This document shows positions 39,604 through 48,317 of a stretch of 64,000 nt of DNA, one piece after another. The translations under genes and the position numbers were made by a program. The stretch's first letter is position 1; the number at the start of each line of letters is the position of its first letter. The stretch covers positions 186,001-250,000 of the forward strand of contig JBGUBD010000005.1 in assembly GCA_041821185.1 (NCBI GenBank), read 5' to 3'. The notes under the pieces are model-generated. The model was not told the origin of the DNA. It worked only from the letters and a program-made list of their open reading frames with translations, and did no database searches. The stretch is from Phycisphaerales bacterium AB-hyl4 (GTDB taxonomy: Bacteria; Planctomycetota; Phycisphaerae; Phycisphaerales; Phycisphaeraceae).

Positions 39604-41657
39604 GCACACCCGACCCCTTACCCGCTGACCTGCTCGCCATCCCGGCGCGAAGCGATGAGCCGATCCCGAATCGGCAAGAGGTCATCGACGATATGTTCAA
39701 CAAGTATTTTACGGGAGCGAAGCGGGACGACGCCCCAGTCGGCGACCAAACGGCAAAACGTGGGCATATCCGTTTCGTCGGCGATCCCGACGATGATCGG
39801 CGTATCGCACTGCAATGTCTTGATCGGCTCGGCGCTGACGATGCAGACGATTACGACCGATGGCTCAACGTGGGCATGGCCCTACACAGCATCGGCCCTG
39901 ACCTGCTCGACGCGTGGGATACGTGGAGCCGTCAATCGCCCAAGTATCAGCCGGGGCAATGTGAGGCGAAGTGGCAGAGCTTCAACGGTGAAGGCAACGG
40001 CCAAGCGGTGACGCTGGGCACGCTGCGACATATGGCGGGCATGGTCGGCAACGGATCGCGGGAAGTTCCAAAGCGTCGAACATCGAAACCGGCGTCGGCA
40101 GAATCCAACGGCGAAGCCCACGGCGACCAACCCGAAGCCAACCGCCCGATTCTGCTGCTGCCAAGCCCTGAAACCGAGATCCGCGAATCAGCCGGCATGA
40201 TCGGCGAACGGATGGGCGAGACGGAACATTACAGCCGATTCGGACAACTGGCCCGCGTGCGCGAACGCGTGGTCGAGGTCATCGAATCAGCCAAGGCGTG
40301 CTCGCTATTCGAGGAAGTGGGCGACTTGCGCGTCCGCAGCGTCATTAAGGTTCCTCAAGAGGACGGCAGTGTCACGCTACAAACGAAGCTGACCCCGAAA
40401 CGCTGCTCACAAGAGAACGCGACCAAGATTCTCGCGGCGGATGCGTTTTTCGATGCGATCCCGCCCATCAACGCACTGTCACACTGCCCGGTTCTACTGC
40501 CCGACTGTCGCATCGCGGCGGGGTATGACCGCGAATCGGGCATCTATGCGATGGGCAAGGCGGGCGATGACGTGTCGGTCGATAGGGCCGTGCGTGACCT
40601 GCTCGCCCTGTTCTGCGACTACCGATTCACCACTGAGCCGGATAAATCCCGAGCCGTGGCAGGGATGCTCACGCCCGCGCTGGTGCTCGGCGATCTGCTG
40701 GACGGGGCACGATGCCCGGCCATCGGAACGGAAGCCGATCAATCACAGTCGGGCAAGGGGTACATGCTCCGCGTGTTCGCGGCCATCTACAACACCCATC
40801 CGCAGACCATCACCCAGCGTGCCGGCGGCGTCGGAGGCATCGAGGAAGCCGTAGGCGGTGCGTTGATCGGCGGTGCTCCGTTCGTGAGCTTCGACAACCT
40901 GCGCGGGAAACTCGACTCCCCGTTCATCGAGGCCGCGCTTACTGAATCGCAGATTGAGGCTCGCGTCGCATACAAGCGAGGCGTTGTAGCTGATCCCAGC
41001 CGTACCGTGTTCGCGTGGACATCGAACAAGGCGGAATTGACGCTAGACCTTGCCAACCGCAGCAGCATCATCCGCATCGAGAAACGCCCGGAGGGTGAAC
41101 GGTTCAGGGATTGGCCTGACGGCCCCGACCTACTGACACACGTTCAACGTCATCAACCGCACTACCTGGCGTGTGTTCATGCTGTGATCCGCGAATGGCT
41201 GCGACAGGGACGGCCAAGCGGACCAGACCCACGGCGGCACGACTTCCACCGCTGGGCGGGGGCGGTGATCTGGATGACCACCAAGCTATTCAAACTGCCC
41301 GATCCGCTGGATGGACATAGAGCGGTTCAGCGTCGCACGGCGAATCAATCCGAAAACTGGCTCCGCGACGTGGCGATTGTCGTGAAGCAGGCCGAGCAAC
41401 TCGGCCGCCAACTGCAAGCCCACGACCTTATCGACCTGCTCGAAGATTCCGACGTGCCATTACCGGGCATGAAGGAGGCAGACGACCTGAGCGACGAGCA
41501 CGTCCGCCACAAGGTTTTGTTGTCAGTCGGGCGACGGATGGGGAAATACTTCCGCAAGGGCGACACTGCCACCGTCGACAACTTCACCATCACCCGGCGG
41601 CGTGTCTACTCCGACACCAGCTTTAAAGAGGTATCCGTTTATGTATTCGATGCGTGA
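39600..41657 (+). CDS. Primase C-terminal/SF3-like helicase
   Basis: 685 residues from ATG 39600. Residues about 72-145 are a PriCT-2 domain (YDRWLNVGMALHSI, AWDTWSRQSPKY). A linker follows, then a helicase-like ATPase at about 370-560, with a weak P-loop QSGKGY (about 383) and the Walker-B-like FVSFDNLRG. It lacks the usual GxxGxGKT, so ATPase type is tentative; D5/SF3-like helicases of satellites and plasmids fit best. Together with the upstream primase gene it should replicate the element autonomously. Confidence 0.7.
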   Translation: MSTPDPLPADLLAIPARSDEPIPNRQEVIDDMFNKYFTGAKRDDAPVGDQTAKRGHIRFVGDPDDDRRIALQCLDRLGADDADDYDRWLNVGMALHSIGPDLLDAWDTWSRQSPKYQPGQCEAKWQSFNGEGNGQAVTLGTLRHMAGMVGNGSREVPKRRTSKPASAESNGEAHGDQPEANRPILLLPSPETEIRESAGMIGERMGETEHYSRFGQLARVRERVVEVIESAKACSLFEEVGDLRVRSVIKVPQEDGSVTLQTKLTPKRCSQENATKILAADAFFDAIPPINALSHCPVLLPDCRIAAGYDRESGIYAMGKAGDDVSVDRAVRDLLALFCDYRFTTEPDKSRAVAGMLTPALVLGDLLDGARCPAIGTEADQSQSGKGYMLRVFAAIYNTHPQTITQRAGGVGGIEEAVGGALIGGAPFVSFDNLRGKLDSPFIEAALTESQIEARVAYKRGVVADPSRTVFAWTSNKAELTLDLANRSSIIRIEKRPEGERFRDWPDGPDLLTHVQRHQPHYLACVHAVIREWLRQGRPSGPDPRRHDFHRWAGAVIWMTTKLFKLPDPLDGHRAVQRRTANQSENWLRDVAIVVKQAEQLGRQLQAHDLIDLLEDSDVPLPGMKEADDLSDEHVRHKVLLSVGRRMGKYFRKGDTATVDNFTITRRRVYSDTSFKEVSVYVFDA

Positions 41658-41674
41658 TTCTGCCATACCTGCCT

Positions 41675-41749
41675 ATATGCCAATAGGGTCGAAACTTTTC
41701 CCATTTAGATCAAAAACAAATGACGAAAGTTCCGGGGCTATTGGCATAT
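41675..41749. promoter_or_regulatory. AT-rich inverted repeat, candidate replication origin
   Basis: ATATGCCAATAG (41675-41686) and CTATTGGCATAT (41738-41749) are perfect inverses. The 51-bp centre is the most AT-rich stretch of the element. It follows the primase/helicase stop by 18 bp. TTGGCA also recurs in the next 20 bp. Position and composition suit an origin or an operator; neither is proven. Confidence 0.4.
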
Positions 41750-41804
41750 TGGCAGCCATTGGCAGAAACGCCAGAAACGCGGTTTTGAGAAAGGCGACAA
41801 CACC

Positions 41805-42035
41805 ATGACCAAACAATCACCCATCCGACCTACGACCGTGGAGCGATGGCACATGCTTGCCCGCGACATTGAGCAGACCGCCAAGGCAATCGAAGCCGGC
41901 ACCATGACCAGCGACGACGCCGAGGAACGCATCGGCCGATTGTGCTCGCGTGAGGCGCTGGCGTTACGTGCTAAGTCGATGACCGACCGCAGGCCCGAGT
42001 ATCGAATGGTGCAGCCGCGAGGTACTGGCTTTTGA
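41805..42035 (+). CDS. Small hypothetical protein, 76 aa
   Basis: 76 residues, helical and charged (RWHMLARDIEQTAKAIEAGT, AEERIGRLCSREALALRAKS). Likely a small regulatory or DNA-binding protein; no family recognised. First gene after the candidate origin. Confidence 0.5.
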   Translation: MTKQSPIRPTTVERWHMLARDIEQTAKAIEAGTMTSDDAEERIGRLCSREALALRAKSMTDRRPEYRMVQPRGTGF

Positions 42036-42445
42036 GGGGATTGGATTTTCAGCCCACAGGGAACTACCGACATGCAAGGCACACTAGATAGATCGAATAG
42101 CGGCGGGTCCTGTCGAAGCATCGGAACGAGCGGCGAGGGACAAGAGAACGGCAGGGTTAGCGCAGTGAGTTTATTTCACGGCAGGATCGACGCTGAGGGC
42201 ATTACGACGATGAACACGGCCCGATACACGCCGGGGCATAGAACGCCGCAGACGGGACGCAGGGCAAAAGGAAAGGGAGTTAGGGGTCGTGCCTGTTCAC
42301 TATTAGGTCGCCGCTCGGCGCTGGCACAGGGAACCTACACCCCCCCCATTAGTTTCCCCGTCGAGGGGGATCGGGTTCTCAACCAAAGGGAACAGCCGAT
42401 CTCATAAGTACTGTCAATAAAACAATCGCAGCGAGATGATACACG
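42036..42445. other. Gap with no confident gene
   Basis: 410 bp. A 111-codon frame (42072-42407) has an AGGGA site but a composition unlike its neighbours (Gly/Arg/Ser-rich), so it is not called. Near the end, ACTGTCAATAAAACA followed by GATACA (about 42411-42445) is promoter-like ahead of the Ogr/Delta-like gene. Confidence 0.35.
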
Positions 42446-42646
42446 ATGAAGCGCCAACCACTACCCGCCATATTAACCGCCCGGCCCGTCTGCCCCGCGT
42501 GTGGATATGCAAAACGACACGTCACGAAGACGCGTTCGCTTACGCCCAACTTCACCACCCGCTACTGCAAATGCGCTCGCCCGTCGTGTGCTACGCGGTG
42601 GGTGGAACATGAAACGGCGGCGAAAATGGATGTATTGTCCGCGTGA
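42446..42646 (+). CDS. Ogr/Delta-like zinc-finger activator
   Basis: 66 residues. The pattern CPACG (about 16-20), then RYCKC (C-x4-C, CARPSC), then RWVEHE matches the P2 Ogr and P4 Delta zinc proteins (CPLC, YxxCxxxxC, FxxxE). These proteins activate late operons of the helper phage from distant promoters. In a P4-like element the counterpart would switch on helper genes. It has its own promoter-like sequence and lies in the centre of the element. Confidence 0.65.
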   Translation: MKRQPLPAILTARPVCPACGYAKRHVTKTRSLTPNFTTRYCKCARPSCATRWVEHETAAKMDVLSA

Positions 42647-42742
42647 TGGACAAGTGGTTGATTAACACATTGCAAGTATGCAAATCCGGGGTAGCATTCA
42701 AATATCGAATATCGCAACCCCAAACCGCAAAGGATTCACGAT

Positions 42743-43162
42743 ATGCAAACGAAGTCGAACGACAACGCCGGCTTTCTATACAAGCTGAGCAAGATCGAAG
42801 GCGACCACCTGACCGGCGCGGAAGCCGCGAAGCTGCTCGGCATGACGCAAGTGGAGCTATTGGGCCTGGCGAAGCTGTCGACGCCACCGAAGCCGCGCGA
42901 GGTCGGCGTGGTGCAGCGGTACCACAAGGCCGACCTTCGCCGCTGGGCACTGGCCGGTTTCCCGGTCGATGGCAAAGCCGGTGCATACGGTGCGCAGCGG
43001 TCGGCGAAGATCGCCAAGGCCGCGAACGCGTACGGCATCACAATGCCTGCCGACCGTGAAAAGCTGGTCGAAACCTTCCAGCGTGACGGCACCACCACCC
43101 GCGAGGAAGCGGAACGCAAGGCTAACGCCGTTGTCGCCAAGCGCGTCGCGTCGAAACGATAA
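42743..43162 (+). CDS. Hypothetical DNA-binding-like protein, 139 aa
   Basis: 139 residues. About 20-45 (LTGAEAAKLLGMTQVELLGL) has helix-turn-helix character; a basic helical C-terminus follows (REEAERKANAVVAKRVASKR). An overlapping frame at 42643-43059 was rejected because its composition is poor. Possibly a regulator. Followed by a structural-looking gene. Confidence 0.55.
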   Translation: MQTKSNDNAGFLYKLSKIEGDHLTGAEAAKLLGMTQVELLGLAKLSTPPKPREVGVVQRYHKADLRRWALAGFPVDGKAGAYGAQRSAKIAKAANAYGITMPADREKLVETFQRDGTTTREEAERKANAVVAKRVASKR

Positions 43163-43192
43163 CCAACCACCCCCAACCCCGAGGAACTCGAT

Positions 43193-43771
43193 ATGCAGGC
43201 AATCAACTGGCATCAACTGGACACCATCGTCGTCGAGGAATGGTTTTCCAAGCCCACCGTCAAAGCGGTAAATGAACTCAACGCCCGCATCACCGACATG
43301 CAGACCGCCCGCGCCTCGCTTGAGCAGGATGCGGTCAGCATGTCGCAAGCCGACGTGTCCGCATTGTCGCCCGACGACTTGTATCGGCAGGACTTCGCGC
43401 AACGCCGTTTTACGCTCTTACAAGAAGAGATCCGCGTACGGGAGGATGTGAACGCCGTGCTCCCGATGATCCGCAGCGACCGCTACGCCATTCGAGACAA
43501 GTACCGCGAACAATTGGCGGAGGCCCGCGAGTGGGTGAAGGGCGAGCTTGTCAAACTCGGCTGGCTGGACCTTGACAAGAACGTCCCCCACCCGTCGAAG
43601 ATCACCCCCGCCTTTACTGAAAGCCATCCCACGGTTGTGGAACTGCGCAACACCGTAAAGTCGCTGGAAAGCGACGACGCAATGCGGCTGGCCCGAAACA
43701 AGAACACGGAGGCCGTCGAAGCGATCAAGCGGCAATTGGCTGGATCGCGCGATCGGCTCGTCACGGTTTAG
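43193..43771 (+). CDS. Coiled-coil hypothetical protein, 192 aa
   Basis: 192 residues, almost wholly helical (ELNARITDMQTARASLEQDA, EIRVREDVNAVLPMIRSDRY, REQLAEAREWVKGELVKLGW). It could be a scaffold- or tail-like protein, or an inhibitor. No family recognised. Confidence 0.55.
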   Translation: MQAINWHQLDTIVVEEWFSKPTVKAVNELNARITDMQTARASLEQDAVSMSQADVSALSPDDLYRQDFAQRRFTLLQEEIRVREDVNAVLPMIRSDRYAIRDKYREQLAEAREWVKGELVKLGWLDLDKNVPHPSKITPAFTESHPTVVELRNTVKSLESDDAMRLARNKNTEAVEAIKRQLAGSRDRLVTV

Positions 43772-43784
43772 CTTTGTGCTCATG

Positions 43785-43969
43785 CCCCCGGTGTAGGGGG
43801 TTTGGTTTCCGCCGTCGGCGTGGTCAACGTCGCGCCGACGGTTTCCACCCGGTCATGTGTTCGACCGGATGGAGGTTGGCCCCCCGGCCATTGAAAAGTG
43901 GTCGGCGGGGTTTCAAGATTCGCCGTCATTCATTGTGCCCCCGGCCCGTTTTCGTAGGCGGGCTGGGGG
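43785..43969 (+). terminator. Three successive GC-rich hairpins
   Basis: CCCCC-GGTGTA-GGGGG (43785-43800), CCGTCGGCG/CGCCGACGG (43812-43841) and CCCCCGGCCCG/CGGGCTGGGGG (43938-43969, one G-T pair). Each is followed by TTT. They fill the gap before the next gene and may stop or attenuate transcription. Two are led by ATG/GTG-CCCCCGG, a motif reminiscent of the 12.6-kb array. Confidence 0.45.
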
Positions 43970-44003
43970 TTTCCAGAACTCACGCACCACGAAAGGTTCA
44001 ACC

Positions 44004-44216
44004 GTGAAGCACAGTAAAAGCGACCTTGCCACCATGAACGCAGCCACCATCAACGGCATCGCCCGGCGCGTCAACGTGTCGGCGGCAACCCTACTGATTC
44101 GCTTGGCGAGCATGAGCGATGCCGAGCTACGGCAGATCGTCAACGGCACCGCGTCTATTCCGCCCGCAGAGCGTCGCATGGTGACGAAGCCCGGCGAAAC
44201 CTTCAACGTCGCTTGA
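44004..44216 (+). CDS. Small hypothetical protein, 70 aa (GTG start)
   Basis: 70 residues from GTG 44004 with AAAGG upstream. The middle is a compact helical domain (NGIARRVNVSAATLLIRLAS, then SDAELRQIVNGTA) resembling a helix-turn-helix. No family recognised; possibly a regulator of the following operon. Confidence 0.5.
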   Translation: MKHSKSDLATMNAATINGIARRVNVSAATLLIRLASMSDAELRQIVNGTASIPPAERRMVTKPGETFNVA

Positions 44217-44225
44217 GGCCCAACC

Positions 44226-44912
44226 ATGCACGCATCACAAGGCAGACTATACGCGCTGTCAGCCCGCACGCTGAACAAGCTTTACCAGATCGTCCGCGAC
44301 TACGAGCGGGGTCTGTTGAAGAATCGCCCGCAGATTCCCAGCGGTGGGGGTAAGCGCCCCTCCCCCCTTGTAGCGTTCAGGGTGACGGGGAGTAATGATG
44401 TCGGCGGAAATCGTGTGACGTACGACGCGAAGCGGCAAGCATCTAGAAAGGAATCGGCCAGCTACGAAGGCTGGATCGACTCGACGACCGACACTGACAC
44501 TTACACGCTGTTCTCGCCTGACGAAGAAACTGATCCTGGGGGTAGCGGCCACCAAGAAGACGACATCGTATTCGCGGTTCGTGTGGGGGTGGACGGGGGT
44601 GGCGCGGAGTGGTGGATTGTGGGTGGCGTGGGTGCGGAGGGAACCGCTGACGACCCGTACGATTTAACGTATACCGGCAACCACGGTGAGGAAGCTAAAA
44701 GCGACAGTGGTTGGGACCGCAGCAGCCAAGGTGAAAATGACGGCGTAATCATCACCGTGTCCACTGGCGGCGCGTATTACAGTGCGGGCGACGAGAGGCT
44801 TTACGGTTTTGTGCGCGACTTCACCTATGACTCATCGGGTCGGCTGAAATTGATTAGTGACGAGCGGCGTGTCGAGATAGCTAACCCGGCGATATGTGGA
44901 GAGGATGCATAA
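44226..44912 (+). CDS. Structural-like hypothetical protein, 228 aa
   Basis: 228 residues. N-terminal helix (LSARTLNKLYQIVRDYERGL), proline-rich stretch, then an acidic beta-rich part with YTGNHGEE, WWIVGGVG and RLYGFVRDFTYDSSG. It resembles tail-fibre-like or secreted beta proteins by texture only. It overlaps the next gene as TAATG. Together with the next gene it could be cargo or a virion-modifying module. Confidence 0.5.
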   Translation: MHASQGRLYALSARTLNKLYQIVRDYERGLLKNRPQIPSGGGKRPSPLVAFRVTGSNDVGGNRVTYDAKRQASRKESASYEGWIDSTTDTDTYTLFSPDEETDPGGSGHQEDDIVFAVRVGVDGGGAEWWIVGGVGAEGTADDPYDLTYTGNHGEEAKSDSGWDRSSQGENDGVIITVSTGGAYYSAGDERLYGFVRDFTYDSSGRLKLISDERRVEIANPAICGEDA

Positions 44913-45460
44913 TGGGTGCAGGCAGTTTGAGAAAACTACCGAGTGGAGATCTAGCGAAAACGGGAAGTGGTGATCTGGCGAAATGCCCTGGGTGTCCATG
45001 CCCGCCCACCGTTTGGCCCCCTGATGGCACGGATGGTTTAAAGGCTGAGTATGAAGTGATTGGCGGGCCGGTGACTGTAGGTGACGGGGGGACATATACC
45101 TTCCCGACAGGGTGCAATGTCGGCCAAGACACGAATATCGACACGTCCGACACTTACCCATTGTGGAATAAGCGTTTTTTAGCCACGTCAACCGGCTGTA
45201 GGTGGGATGGTGATTTCCCCGGCGGCACCGGCCGATTTCGATGGGAGGACCGCACGATTTGGCGCAACCATCGATTCGACAACAATGTAAGGACAAGAAT
45301 AGTCAGGAGTTTAACCCAGTGGCGCATTATACTTGTGCCATTTAGTACCGGGCGGGTTGTTATGTATGAAAAGCCATGCCAAGGCCCTCCGACAGGAGTC
45401 TACACCCGTCGATGCCCTGAAACGCAACCCGAAACGCTTGAGATTGTGGAGGTGGTTTAA
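44912..45460 (+). CDS. Hypothetical protein with SGDLAK repeat, 182 aa
   Basis: 182 residues from ATG 44912 (overlap TAATG). The start has a repeated LPSGDLAK/GSGDLAK, then a Cys/Pro cluster (KCPGCPCPP), an acidic beta-rich middle (YEVIGGPVTVGDGGTYTFP) and a basic domain. Not recognised. Partner of the preceding gene by overlap. Confidence 0.5.
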   Translation: MGAGSLRKLPSGDLAKTGSGDLAKCPGCPCPPTVWPPDGTDGLKAEYEVIGGPVTVGDGGTYTFPTGCNVGQDTNIDTSDTYPLWNKRFLATSTGCRWDGDFPGGTGRFRWEDRTIWRNHRFDNNVRTRIVRSLTQWRIILVPFSTGRVVMYEKPCQGPPTGVYTRRCPETQPETLEIVEVV

Positions 45461-45462
45461 GG

Positions 45463-45705
45463 ATGAAACGGGTCGCCGTCTATTACAGCAAATACCCACA
45501 TCTCGCAGACCGCGTCAGGATGCACGCCGATCCGATCGCATCGAACAGTGAGAGGGCAATCATCGACCGTGATTTGTGGCTGGCGATCCGTGACGGCAAG
45601 CCCTACACACGCCCCGTCGAGGTCATCCCTGCCGACTTTGATATCGAGAAGGAACGTCGCAGGCTGACACAAGGCGGATGCTGCGGAGAGCCGAGCAGAG
45701 GTTAG
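45463..45705 (+). CDS. Small hypothetical protein, 80 aa
   Basis: 80 residues, 2 bp after the preceding stop. Alpha/beta (VAVYYSKYPHLADRVRMHAD, PVEVIPADFDIEKERR) with a C-terminal CC pair. No family recognised; the tight spacing supports it. Confidence 0.5.
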   Translation: MKRVAVYYSKYPHLADRVRMHADPIASNSERAIIDRDLWLAIRDGKPYTRPVEVIPADFDIEKERRRLTQGGCCGEPSRG

Positions 45706-46136
45706 CGTGACTCACCCCGGAACGCGACGCCGATTTACTGGCCCTGCTGCTCGCCGAGGGCGTGCGGTGGGCGTCGGCATGGGCGCGGGGGTGATCGCCG
45801 ATGGGGGCGATTTGGCAGGCAACCTGTTTATGGTCAATGGTTTAGGGGTGATCGGCATGGGTGCGAGGGGGGAAGGCGTGAGCGGGCGTCTGTGGGCTTG
45901 CCTGTTGACGCGGCTGGGCAAGATGGTCAAGATGGAGGGCGTATCAAAAAAGCGGGGCCGGCGAGGTGCGCTAACACCTGCCGACCCCTGACCATCAACG
46001 CGGTGGAGCGCGTCAATGGCTAAGCCCCATGATAGTAACGCATCGACGTATCGCCATCCGGCAGCAACGCCGGACGTTTTCGCGCGCGCTCCATACGCAT
46101 CACCCCCAACGCCGGATACCGGCAGGGAGCGCAGCT
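45706..46136. other. Ambiguous coding region with a likely frame break
   Basis: A GTG-start frame (45707-45991, 94 codons) is open but glycine-rich and unconvincing. A different frame, 45711-45794, encodes LTPERDADLLALLLAEGVRW and onward, much more protein-like, but it has no start codon and is preceded by TGA. A small gene broken by a frameshift is possible. The rest to 46136 shows no gene. Confidence 0.35.
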
Positions 46137-46889
46137 ATGTCAGCAGTGGAGCACCTTCTTTTAGACCGATTCGTCAACCGACCACCACACCCGGACTTGG
46201 CCGAACCTTGGCGGCGGTTCATCATCGACCACACCCCGGCAGAGCAGGCGACGGAGTTGCCCCCGCGTCCATATCGGGGGCGTGGACGACCGGCACGGCC
46301 GAAGCCAATGCCGACGGCGCAAACACGAACAACCGACGCCAACCCCGGCCAACTCCGTCAAGCGATTCACGGGCGCATCGTGCGGCTGCTGTCTTTCTGC
46401 CGTGACATGGATCACGGAGGTATCGACCAGCGGGAGGCGCGGCTTGCCTACGGGCTGAGCGAGCGCCAGTTCTTCCGCGACCTTGCGACGATCCGCGCCG
46501 CCGGCGTGCCAGTGGTGAGACAGGGTAAGGTTTACGTCATTGATCGGGGCGAGCCGTTGCCGGTGGTGAAGCCCGCGCCCGTGGTGGAAACGAAGCCCGA
46601 GCCGGTGACGACCGAGCCGAAGCGGAAGCCCGGCAGGCCCGTGGCGGGTACTTCATCCATCGACCTTAACGTGCTCCACATGCTGCCCTGCCTGCCCGCG
46701 TCCGCGTTGGCATCGGACATTGCCGTAGACCTTGGCATCACCGTGGAGCAGGTGATAGACGCCGTGGAGCGATTGGGCGAGCATCAAATCATCGAGATGG
46801 CCGGCAGTGACAGCGACCCGGAGCTAGGGCTGTGGAAAGAATCGTACCGTGACGTGGTGGAAGCGCAGATGGTCGGGGGTGCAGCATGA
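46137..46889 (+). CDS. Helix-turn-helix regulator, 250 aa
   Basis: 250 residues from ATG 46137, where GGGAG lies 8 bp upstream. About residues 88-135 form a helix-turn-helix (IDQREARLAYGLSERQFFRD, IRAAGVPVV), like the HTH-11/WYL N-terminal domain. A proline-rich linker and a second small helical domain follow (ASDIAVDLGITVEQVIDAVE). Probably an element regulator. Overlaps the next gene by 4 bp. Confidence 0.6.
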   Translation: MSAVEHLLLDRFVNRPPHPDLAEPWRRFIIDHTPAEQATELPPRPYRGRGRPARPKPMPTAQTRTTDANPGQLRQAIHGRIVRLLSFCRDMDHGGIDQREARLAYGLSERQFFRDLATIRAAGVPVVRQGKVYVIDRGEPLPVVKPAPVVETKPEPVTTEPKRKPGRPVAGTSSIDLNVLHMLPCLPASALASDIAVDLGITVEQVIDAVERLGEHQIIEMAGSDSDPELGLWKESYRDVVEAQMVGGAA

Positions 46890-47227
46890 GCACCAACCGC
46901 GACCACCGCGTCTACAACCTTGTGAATGTGTTCGTCATGCTGGAACCCGCCGACTACCTGCCTCCGCGCTTGCCCGATGAAGTGACGGACGAGCTTAAAG
47001 GGGCGTGGTTCCGCTACGCCGATCTATGGTCGTCCCTGCGGGCGGCGGATGGCGTGGAGCCGAACGAGGACACGCTCGGGCAACTGTGGAGCCTCTACCT
47101 TGAGCTTCGAGCGATGGGGGTGGAGTTCGACCCGCTGTTCTGCAAGGCGCTGGACGAGATCGGCACGCTGGCCGTGAACGTGGACACTGACCGCGAGCCG
47201 GAAGACTGGCGCGACGAGGCAGCGTGA
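46886..47227 (+). CDS. Hypothetical acidic protein, 113 aa
   Basis: 113 residues, helical, strongly acidic C-terminus (TDREPEDWRDEAA). No family recognised. It is the last gene before the NYN leader. Confidence 0.55.
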   Translation: MSTNRDHRVYNLVNVFVMLEPADYLPPRLPDEVTDELKGAWFRYADLWSSLRAADGVEPNEDTLGQLWSLYLELRAMGVEFDPLFCKALDEIGTLAVNVDTDREPEDWRDEAA

Positions 47228-47549
47228 CCCGCCCGACAACCGAAGCCCACAACGCCCGTCGTCGTGCCACTGGTGCGGCGGCGGGTTTTTGATTGGTCAA
47301 AGTAGGGACCGCTTCCCAATCCGACGCCACGCAAGCCCCCCTAGTTGACCAGACGCTACACACGGAACGGTTAAAGAATGAGGTCTATGATGACCGATCA
47401 AGTGAGTGATACAATGTGTCATCGGACCATTGACAGGAGCTTTTAAGTCCCTATGATTCACCGGTAAACATGAGCCACCCCCGCGTCATCGGCGCGGGCT
47501 GCGAAGCCGCCCGAAAAGGCGGCTTCTGCTTTTACTGGGGCCGCATCCT
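47228..47549 (+). promoter_or_regulatory. Leader of the NYN gene: promoter-like site, tiny ORF and attenuator-like hairpins
   Basis: GTGATACAATG (about 47407) is a -10-like sequence. A 27-codon frame (47470-47553, MSHPRVIGAGCEAARKGGFC and on) ends at TGA overlapping the TTG of the NYN gene. It contains two hairpins: CCCGCG/CGCGGG (about 47480-47498) and GAAGCCGCC-GGCGGCTTC (47503-47526) followed by TGCTTTT, a good intrinsic terminator 17 bp from the start. The arrangement resembles an attenuator. Confidence 0.5.
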
Positions 47550-48272
47550 TTGACCACGTACGTCTACATCGACGGGTTCAACTTCTATTACGGGGCCATC
47601 CGCAGCACGCGAACGCACTGGCTGAACCTTAACAAGTTCGTCGCGCGCCTCAATGGTGGCGCGGTTGACAAGATCAAGTTTTGCACAGCGATGGTGTCGG
47701 ACACGTCGAACGACTCGCAGAAGTCGGTGCGTCAGCAGACGTACCACCAGGCTCTCACGTCACTGCCTAACGTTGAAATTATCCTCGGCCACTTCCGCAC
47801 GCATGGCGTGGCTAAGCCGGTGCATCAGTGCGGTAATAGCCCGCTTTGTTTTGTTCAGGTCAGCATCCGAGAGGAAAAGGGTTCAGACGTAAACCTTGCC
47901 TCGCACCTGATCCACGACGCCCATCTTGGAATGTTCGATAAAGCCATCGTCATATCGGGGGATTCAGACTTAGCCGAGCCGGTGCGGATCGTGGCGCATG
48001 AACTTCACAAGCGCGTCATCGTGTTCAATCCCCGACAAGTCGGATCGCGCGAGTTGCAGGCGGCGGCAACGCAATACCGGACCATTCGCCCAAACGTGCT
48101 GGGTCAATGTCAGTTTCCGCAAGAGGTGCAGTTGCCGGACGCCACGACGGTGCATTGCCCACGCGAGTGGATACCCGGTTATCCACGCCAGCAACTACAA
48201 CCAAGGGTTCGGGTGGCTTGCGATGATTGCCAAGTGACGATCCGAACGCATCGACGGCCGGTGGGGTCATAG
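47550..48272 (+). CDS. NYN-domain (PIN-like) nuclease, TTG start
   Basis: 240 residues. Residues 1-170 form a NYN/LabA-type Rossmann nuclease: YVYIDGFNFYYG with Asp8, a central Asp in EKGSDVNLASHLIHDA, and VISGDSDL with further acidic residues, together the Mg-binding site. NYN proteins usually cleave RNA. The C-terminal 70 residues are of unknown fold (CPREWIPGY). Lying next to attR, where cargo often sits, it may be a defence, toxin or maintenance gene. Likely attenuated by its leader. Confidence 0.8.
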   Translation: MTTYVYIDGFNFYYGAIRSTRTHWLNLNKFVARLNGGAVDKIKFCTAMVSDTSNDSQKSVRQQTYHQALTSLPNVEIILGHFRTHGVAKPVHQCGNSPLCFVQVSIREEKGSDVNLASHLIHDAHLGMFDKAIVISGDSDLAEPVRIVAHELHKRVIVFNPRQVGSRELQAAATQYRTIRPNVLGQCQFPQEVQLPDATTVHCPREWIPGYPRQQLQPRVRVACDDCQVTIRTHRRPVGS

Positions 48273-48317
48273 GAAACGCGTTGAAGGGTCAAGGCCGATG
48301 GCGAGTGCGCGGCGGGT

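Noticed and set aside
42072..42407. 111-codon frame before the Ogr/Delta-like gene
   Set aside because: It has an AGGGA site, but low-complexity Gly/Arg/Ser composition and no similarity to recognised proteins; left as a gap.
42643..43059. 138-codon frame overlapping the 139-aa gene
   Set aside because: The alternative frame (42743-43162) has a helix-turn-helix-like segment and fits the spacing; this one is Arg/Gly-rich.
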